64,000 nucleotides of DNA, taken from assembly GCF_947495285.1 (NCBI RefSeq), contig NZ_CANLXZ010000002.1, positions 1 through 64,000 on the forward strand, read 5' to 3'. The position numbers and the translations under genes were made by a program. Source of the stretch: an uncultured Nonlabens sp. Lineage in GTDB: Bacteria; Bacteroidota; Bacteroidia; Flavobacteriales; Flavobacteriaceae. Positions 60,411-64,000 of this stretch are shown piece by piece (the first letter of the stretch is position 1; each line of letters opens with the position of its first letter). The notes below the pieces were generated by a model. The model was not told the origin of the DNA. It ran no database searches and worked only from the letters and a program-made list of their open reading frames with translations.

Positions 60411-61955
60411 GTGTTTAAAATGCCTCGTACCTGTGAAAACCATTGCAATGTTATTTTTATTGCAATAATCTATAGAAAGTTGGTCTTTTATTGATCCGCC
60501 TGGTTGTATCACTGCATTAATCCCAGCATTATCAGCTATTTCTACACAGTCTGGAAAAGGGAAAAACGCATCGCTAGCCATTACAGATCCTTCTAGATCA
60601 AATTTAAAGGACTTTGCTTTATGGATAGCCTGGTTTAATGCGTCAACTCTTGATGTTTGTCCTGTACCACTTGCGCATAGTTGTTTGTTCTTTGCAAGCA
60701 CAATAGTGTTAGACTTAGTATGTTTACATAATTTAGAAGCAAATAGTAAGTCTTCTATTTGAGCGTCGGTAGGAGCAACAGTAGTTGCTGTCTTTAAATC
60801 CTCTTTTTGATCTGTTTTTAGATTAGGATCTTGCACTAGGTAGCCGTTTAATGAACCGCGCACCTCTAGTTTGTTGGTATCTCGCTTTCGCGAAAGCGCA
60901 CCATTAACAAGTTCTAATAAGATTCTATTTTTCTTACCTTTTAAGATCTCTAGTGCTTCACTAGTAAAAGATGGAGCAATCACAACTTCACAGAATAATT
61001 TGTGAATTTCTGTAGCCGTTGCAGCATCAATCTCTACATTAGAAATTAAAACACCGCCAAAAGCTGATACTGGATCTCCAGCAAGTGCATCTACATATGC
61101 CTCAAGTATTGTCTCACGTTGTGCAACACCACATGCATTGTTATGTTTAAATACACCAAAGGTAGGTTCGTCATGCTCAAATTCACTAATTAAATTTACT
61201 GCAGCGTCTACATCTAGTAGGTTATTGTAAGAAAGTTCTTTACCGTGACGTTTTATAAACATCTCGTCAAAGTTTCCATAGAACCATCCACGCTGGTGTG
61301 GATTTTCCCCATAACGTAATGGCATAACGTGTTGCTCACTTAATTTTAATGCCTTTTTTTGTGAGTCACTAGAAAAGTAATTGTAGATCGCACTGTCATA
61401 GTGTGATGAAACGTTAAAACAGCTCGCGGCAAACTCTTTACGCTGTTCGATGGTAGTAACACCGTTTCCTGTTTCTAGAACTTCTAGTAGTTTTGAATAG
61501 TCATCTACGGTACCTACACAAAGGGTGTCTTTGAAGTTCTTTGCGCCAGCGCGTATTAGAGAAATACCACCTATGTCTATTTTTTCAATAATATCTTGTT
61601 GTGCAGCACCGCTTGCCACGGTTTTTTCAAATGGATATAAATCTACGATGACCATATCGATTTGCGGTATGTCATATTCTTCTAACTGTGCTACATCACC
61701 TTCATGGTCACGTCTATTTAAAATACCTCCAAAAACTTTAGGGTGTAATGTTTTTACTCGACCACCTAAAATGGATGGGTAGGAAGTAACATCTTCCACA
61801 GGAACAACATCTATTCCTAGGTCTTTGATAAATTTATCTGTTCCACCAGTGGAATAGATGGTGATTCCTAATTCGTTCATTTTTTGAACAATAGGACCTA
61901 AGCCGTCTTTATTAAATACAGAAATAAGGGCGCTTTTTGCAGTAATTTGACTCAT
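60408..61955 (-). CDS. purH: Bifunctional AICAR transformylase / IMP cyclohydrolase
   Basis: The 515-residue enzyme performs the last two steps of IMP synthesis. An N-terminal MGS-like cyclohydrolase domain (about 1-195) has STGGTDKFIKDLGI and LGGRVKTLHPKVFGGIL. The AICARFT domain follows with KHNNACGVAQ, AFGGVLISN and QTSRVDA. Residues about 353-358 (ALSRKR) are encoded by a palindrome copy, placed between LLELVNG and DTNKLEVRG, a typically variable loop. Monocistronic with its own promoter. Confidence 0.96.
   Translation of the reverse strand: MSQITAKSALISVFNKDGLGPIVQKMNELGITIYSTGGTDKFIKDLGIDVVPVEDVTSYPSILGGRVKTLHPKVFGGILNRRDHEGDVAQLEEYDIPQIDMVIVDLYPFEKTVASGAAQQDIIEKIDIGGISLIRAGAKNFKDTLCVGTVDDYSKLLEVLETGNGVTTIEQRKEFAASCFNVSSHYDSAIYNYFSSDSQKKALKLSEQHVMPLRYGENPHQRGWFYGNFDEMFIKRHGKELSYNNLLDVDAAVNLISEFEHDEPTFGVFKHNNACGVAQRETILEAYVDALAGDPVSAFGGVLISNVEIDAATATEIHKLFCEVVIAPSFTSEALEILKGKKNRILLELVNGALSRKRDTNKLEVRGSLNGYLVQDPNLKTDQKEDLKTATTVAPTDAQIEDLLFASKLCKHTKSNTIVLAKNKQLCASGTGQTSRVDALNQAIHKAKSFKFDLEGSVMASDAFFPFPDCVEIADNAGINAVIQPGGSIKDQLSIDYCNKNNIAMVFTGTRHFKH
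60883..60898. repeat. Dispersed palindrome copy 15 (inside purH)
   Basis: Perfect CGCTTTCGCGAAAGCG, read on the minus strand as L-S-R-K-R. Confidence 0.95.
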
Positions 61956-61981
61956 TTTATTGGGTTATTTGTGGGTAATTG

Positions 61982-61989
61982 CAAAAGTA
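61982..61989 (-). promoter_or_regulatory. -7 element for purH (TACTTTTG)
   Basis: TACTTTTG on the minus strand, 26 bases before the ATG, matches TAnnTTTG and is identical to the rpsO box. Confidence 0.6.
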
Positions 61990-62199
61990 ATTCTTTAGAA
62001 TGTTTTATGGATTTAAAGATCGTGTTAATTGATTTTTTTTATAAAGTATTCTCAATAATTAAATGTTATTTTAAAGTCTGTTAAGACATGATGGGTTATA
62101 TTTAGTGATAAAAATTATTTTTTTGTGTAATCTATGGAATAGTTTTAAATGTCACAGAATAAAAATTTGTTTATCACAGAAATAGAGATAATGTTTCCA

Positions 62200-62207
62200 T
62201 ATTTTTG
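62200..62207 (+). promoter_or_regulatory. -7 element for subtilisin-like protease gene (TATTTTTG)
   Basis: TATTTTTG lies 19 bases before the ATG at 62227 and matches TAnnTTTG. The rest of the 61956-62226 spacer is AT-rich with no other feature seen. Confidence 0.55.
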
Positions 62208-62226
62208 CAGTATATAATAAGACATT

Positions 62227-64000
62227 ATGAAAAAATTCAACTTGTTTTTAGCTACGTCCTTATTAGTGTCATCTTTGTGTGTGTCACAAACTAAGGAAGA
62301 AAAAGCTGAAATTATCAAAAACAATAATCAGGAAAGCCTTTATAAATTAATAAGCGAATTAGATCAAAAAAATACCATCGATCTAGAGAAAGCTTTAGAG
62401 TATTCAAAGGCTAATAATGTACCGATGATTGTTGAGAACCCTAAAGATGGTTCTTTTCAACAATTAATGAGAATCGCAGAAAATGGTTCTCCTGTTTATT
62501 ATACATTACATAACGTGGACGCTGCAACTAGCACACGTGCAAATAGATTACATAGCGGTGGCTCTCTTGGGTTAAATGTAGAAGGACAGGATATGACAGC
62601 GTATGTATGGGATGGTGGCGCAGTTCTTACTACTCATAATGAGTTTAACGACCAGCCAGTTCGTCGTGCTCAAATAGGAGATAATGTTACAGTTTTAAAT
62701 GCTAATAGTTTCCATGCAACACATGTTTCTGGTACTATAGCCGCATCTGGAGTTAATGCTGCAGCTAGAGGAATGGCGCCTCAAGCAGATGTTATCACTT
62801 ATGATTGGAGTAATGATTTTACTGAAATGGCAATTGCTGCGTCTAATGGTGCTTTGCTTAGTAATCATTCTTATGGTGTTAGAGCAAATGCTATCGATGA
62901 TCAATTATTTGGAAAATACATCACAGACTCCAGAAATTTAGATCAAATAGCATTTGATGCTCCTTATTATTTGCCTGTTTTCTCAGCAGGTAATGATGGT
63001 GGTGATAATACTTCAAATGGACTTCCATTAGAAGGTATTGCTAATTTAGATAAGCTCTCATTTAATTCAGTTGCAAAGAATGTAATGGTTGTTGCAAACG
63101 CACAAGATGCAGTGATCAATGCAGACGGTTCATTAAGTTCTGTTTTTATTAATACCAGCAGTAGCCAGGGGCCTACAGATGATTTAAGAGTAAAGCCAGA
63201 TATTACAGGAAATGGTACTCAATTACTTTCTACTTATGATGGGTCTAATAGTGACTATAATTCTATCTCAGGTACTTCGATGTCGGCTCCTAATGTAACA
63301 GGATCCATGCTGTTATTACAGCAACATTATAAAGACCTTAATGGAGGTTTTATGAGGGCTGCTACTTTAAAAGGTCTGACTCTACATACTGCAGATGATG
63401 TAGGTATCGAAGGTCCTGATCCAATATGGGGTTGGGGAATGATGAATACGATGGAAGCTGCAAATGTAATTAGTGGAAATAAATTAAGAGCAAACATTAT
63501 AGAAGAAGAATTACAACAAGGACAAACGTATACTTTTACTGTAAAATCTGATGATATATCTACGTTAATGGCCTCTATTTCATGGACTGATGTTGCTGGA
63601 AATGTTAATCTGGAAGGAGCAAATGATGCCACCCCAGCATTAATTAATGATTTAGATGTTAGAATTTCACAAAATGATATTGTTTTTGAGCCATGGAAAT
63701 TAACAGGGGCTAACTCTAATTCTACAGGAGATAACGTTGTGGATAATGTGGAAAGAGTTGAGGTTCCTAACGCTACAGGGGAATATGTAATAACAGTTAC
63801 ACATAAGGGTTCCTTAGTTGGAGGAAGTCAAAAATTTAGTCTCATTGTTACTGGCCTGAATAATGTTTATGCATTAAGTTCAGTTAATCCTATTGTCGAA
63901 GTTTGTAATGATCAAATAACTAGCTTTCCTATAGACTTTTTAGCAGACCCAAGTTTTGATGAGACGGCAACTCTTAGTCTTGAAAATCTTCCTTCAGGTA
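62227..64000 (+). CDS. Secreted subtilisin-like (S8) serine protease, partial
   Basis: The open frame runs from the ATG at 62227 off the right edge (591 codons seen). A signal peptide (MKKFNLFLATSLLVSSLCVSQ) is followed by a short prodomain-like region. The S8 triad is D129 (AYVWDGGAV), H163 (FHATHVSGT) and S351 (GTSMSAPNVTG). A jelly-roll P-domain-like region starts near residue 425 (QGQTYTFTV, SISWTDVAG, NDLDVRIS). Such flavobacterial proteases usually end in a T9SS sorting domain, expected beyond the window. Confidence 0.92.
   Translation, partial: MKKFNLFLATSLLVSSLCVSQTKEEKAEIIKNNNQESLYKLISELDQKNTIDLEKALEYSKANNVPMIVENPKDGSFQQLMRIAENGSPVYYTLHNVDAATSTRANRLHSGGSLGLNVEGQDMTAYVWDGGAVLTTHNEFNDQPVRRAQIGDNVTVLNANSFHATHVSGTIAASGVNAAARGMAPQADVITYDWSNDFTEMAIAASNGALLSNHSYGVRANAIDDQLFGKYITDSRNLDQIAFDAPYYLPVFSAGNDGGDNTSNGLPLEGIANLDKLSFNSVAKNVMVVANAQDAVINADGSLSSVFINTSSSQGPTDDLRVKPDITGNGTQLLSTYDGSNSDYNSISGTSMSAPNVTGSMLLLQQHYKDLNGGFMRAATLKGLTLHTADDVGIEGPDPIWGWGMMNTMEAANVISGNKLRANIIEEELQQGQTYTFTVKSDDISTLMASISWTDVAGNVNLEGANDATPALINDLDVRISQNDIVFEPWKLTGANSNSTGDNVVDNVERVEVPNATGEYVITVTHKGSLVGGSQKFSLIVTGLNNVYALSSVNPIVEVCNDQITSFPIDFLADPSFDETATLSLENLPSG

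Noticed and set aside
2551-60898. Palindrome copies as rho-independent terminators
   Set aside because: None is followed by a T run on either strand and nine lie inside intact coding sequences.
2551-60898. Palindrome copies as a CRISPR array
   Set aside because: The copies are kilobases apart with no regular spacing, and no cas genes are present.
62695-63632. Short open frames on both strands at the right edge
   Set aside because: They are shadows of the long subtilisin-like frame, which has an intact catalytic triad and runs off the window.

Overview
The window is AT-rich, densely packed bacterial chromosome from a marine-type member of the Flavobacteriaceae (Bacteroidota). This rests on: the gliding-motility ABC ATPase GldA; secreted proteins with Por/T9SS C-terminal sorting domains; promoters of the TAnnTTTG type instead of TATAAT; few Shine-Dalgarno sites and several TTG starts; a mevalonate-pathway gene pair; a fused DAHP synthase/chorismate mutase; and family-typical proteins such as DUF6702, a 462-residue arginine decarboxylase and a GNAT-nitrilase fusion. 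A Nonlabens/Dokdonia-like genus is plausible but cannot be fixed from sequence alone. No rRNA, tRNA, IS element, prophage or CRISPR array was seen.

Layout. 1-3054: pnp and rpsO (minus) with a structured spacer. 3174-3770: a decayed outer-membrane protein gene. 3859-6958: a set resembling the accessory part of arsenosugar clusters (TIGR04282 glycosyltransferase, purine nucleoside phosphorylase, DUF547 lipoprotein, TIGR04283 glycosyltransferase), ending tail-to-tail on gldA. 8037-12112: an aromatic amino acid operon (pheA, aminotransferase, tyrA, DAHP synthase/chorismate mutase) preceded by an aromatic-rich leader peptide and an attenuator. 12182-16464: rsgA, dtd, a MazG-like pyrophosphohydrolase, aroA and queA. 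16596-26599: secreted T9SS proteins, rlmN, a polyprenyl synthase, der and a large outer-membrane barrel. 27323-31579: a membrane glycosyltransferase operon. 31704-38043: an XRE regulator, then (minus) a GNAT-nitrilase fusion, a deoxyhypusine-synthase-like protein, MarC, agmatinase and arginine decarboxylase, i.e. a polyamine block. 38142-42796: a pseudouridine-synthase homologue lacking its catalytic Asp, an ABC permease, and the mevalonate genes mvaD and mvk. 42874-46857: a stand-alone M91-like metallopeptidase with a small partner, a VanY-like carboxypeptidase, three GNATs and PepE. 46976-52304: envelope proteins including a DUF6702 protein and an M1 metallopeptidase. 52347-53831: tatA, a PAP2 phosphatase and an O-methyltransferase. 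53883-60353: the rod-shape block (MepA-like peptidase, rodA, PBP2, mreD, mreC, mreB). Then purH, and a subtilisin-like T9SS protease cut by the right edge.

The most notable signals are: (1) a classical ribosome-mediated attenuator for the Phe/Tyr operon, with 9 aromatic residues among 22 codons and mutually exclusive antiterminator and terminator pairings; (2) 15 dispersed copies of a perfect or near-perfect palindrome with core GCTTTCGCGAAAGC, nine inside genes where they are read in frame as short RFRES, LSRKR or AFAKA peptides; (3) an RsuA/RluB-type protein with Gly where the family has its catalytic Asp; (4) a possible effector/immunity pair around an NleD/M91-type HExxH protein.
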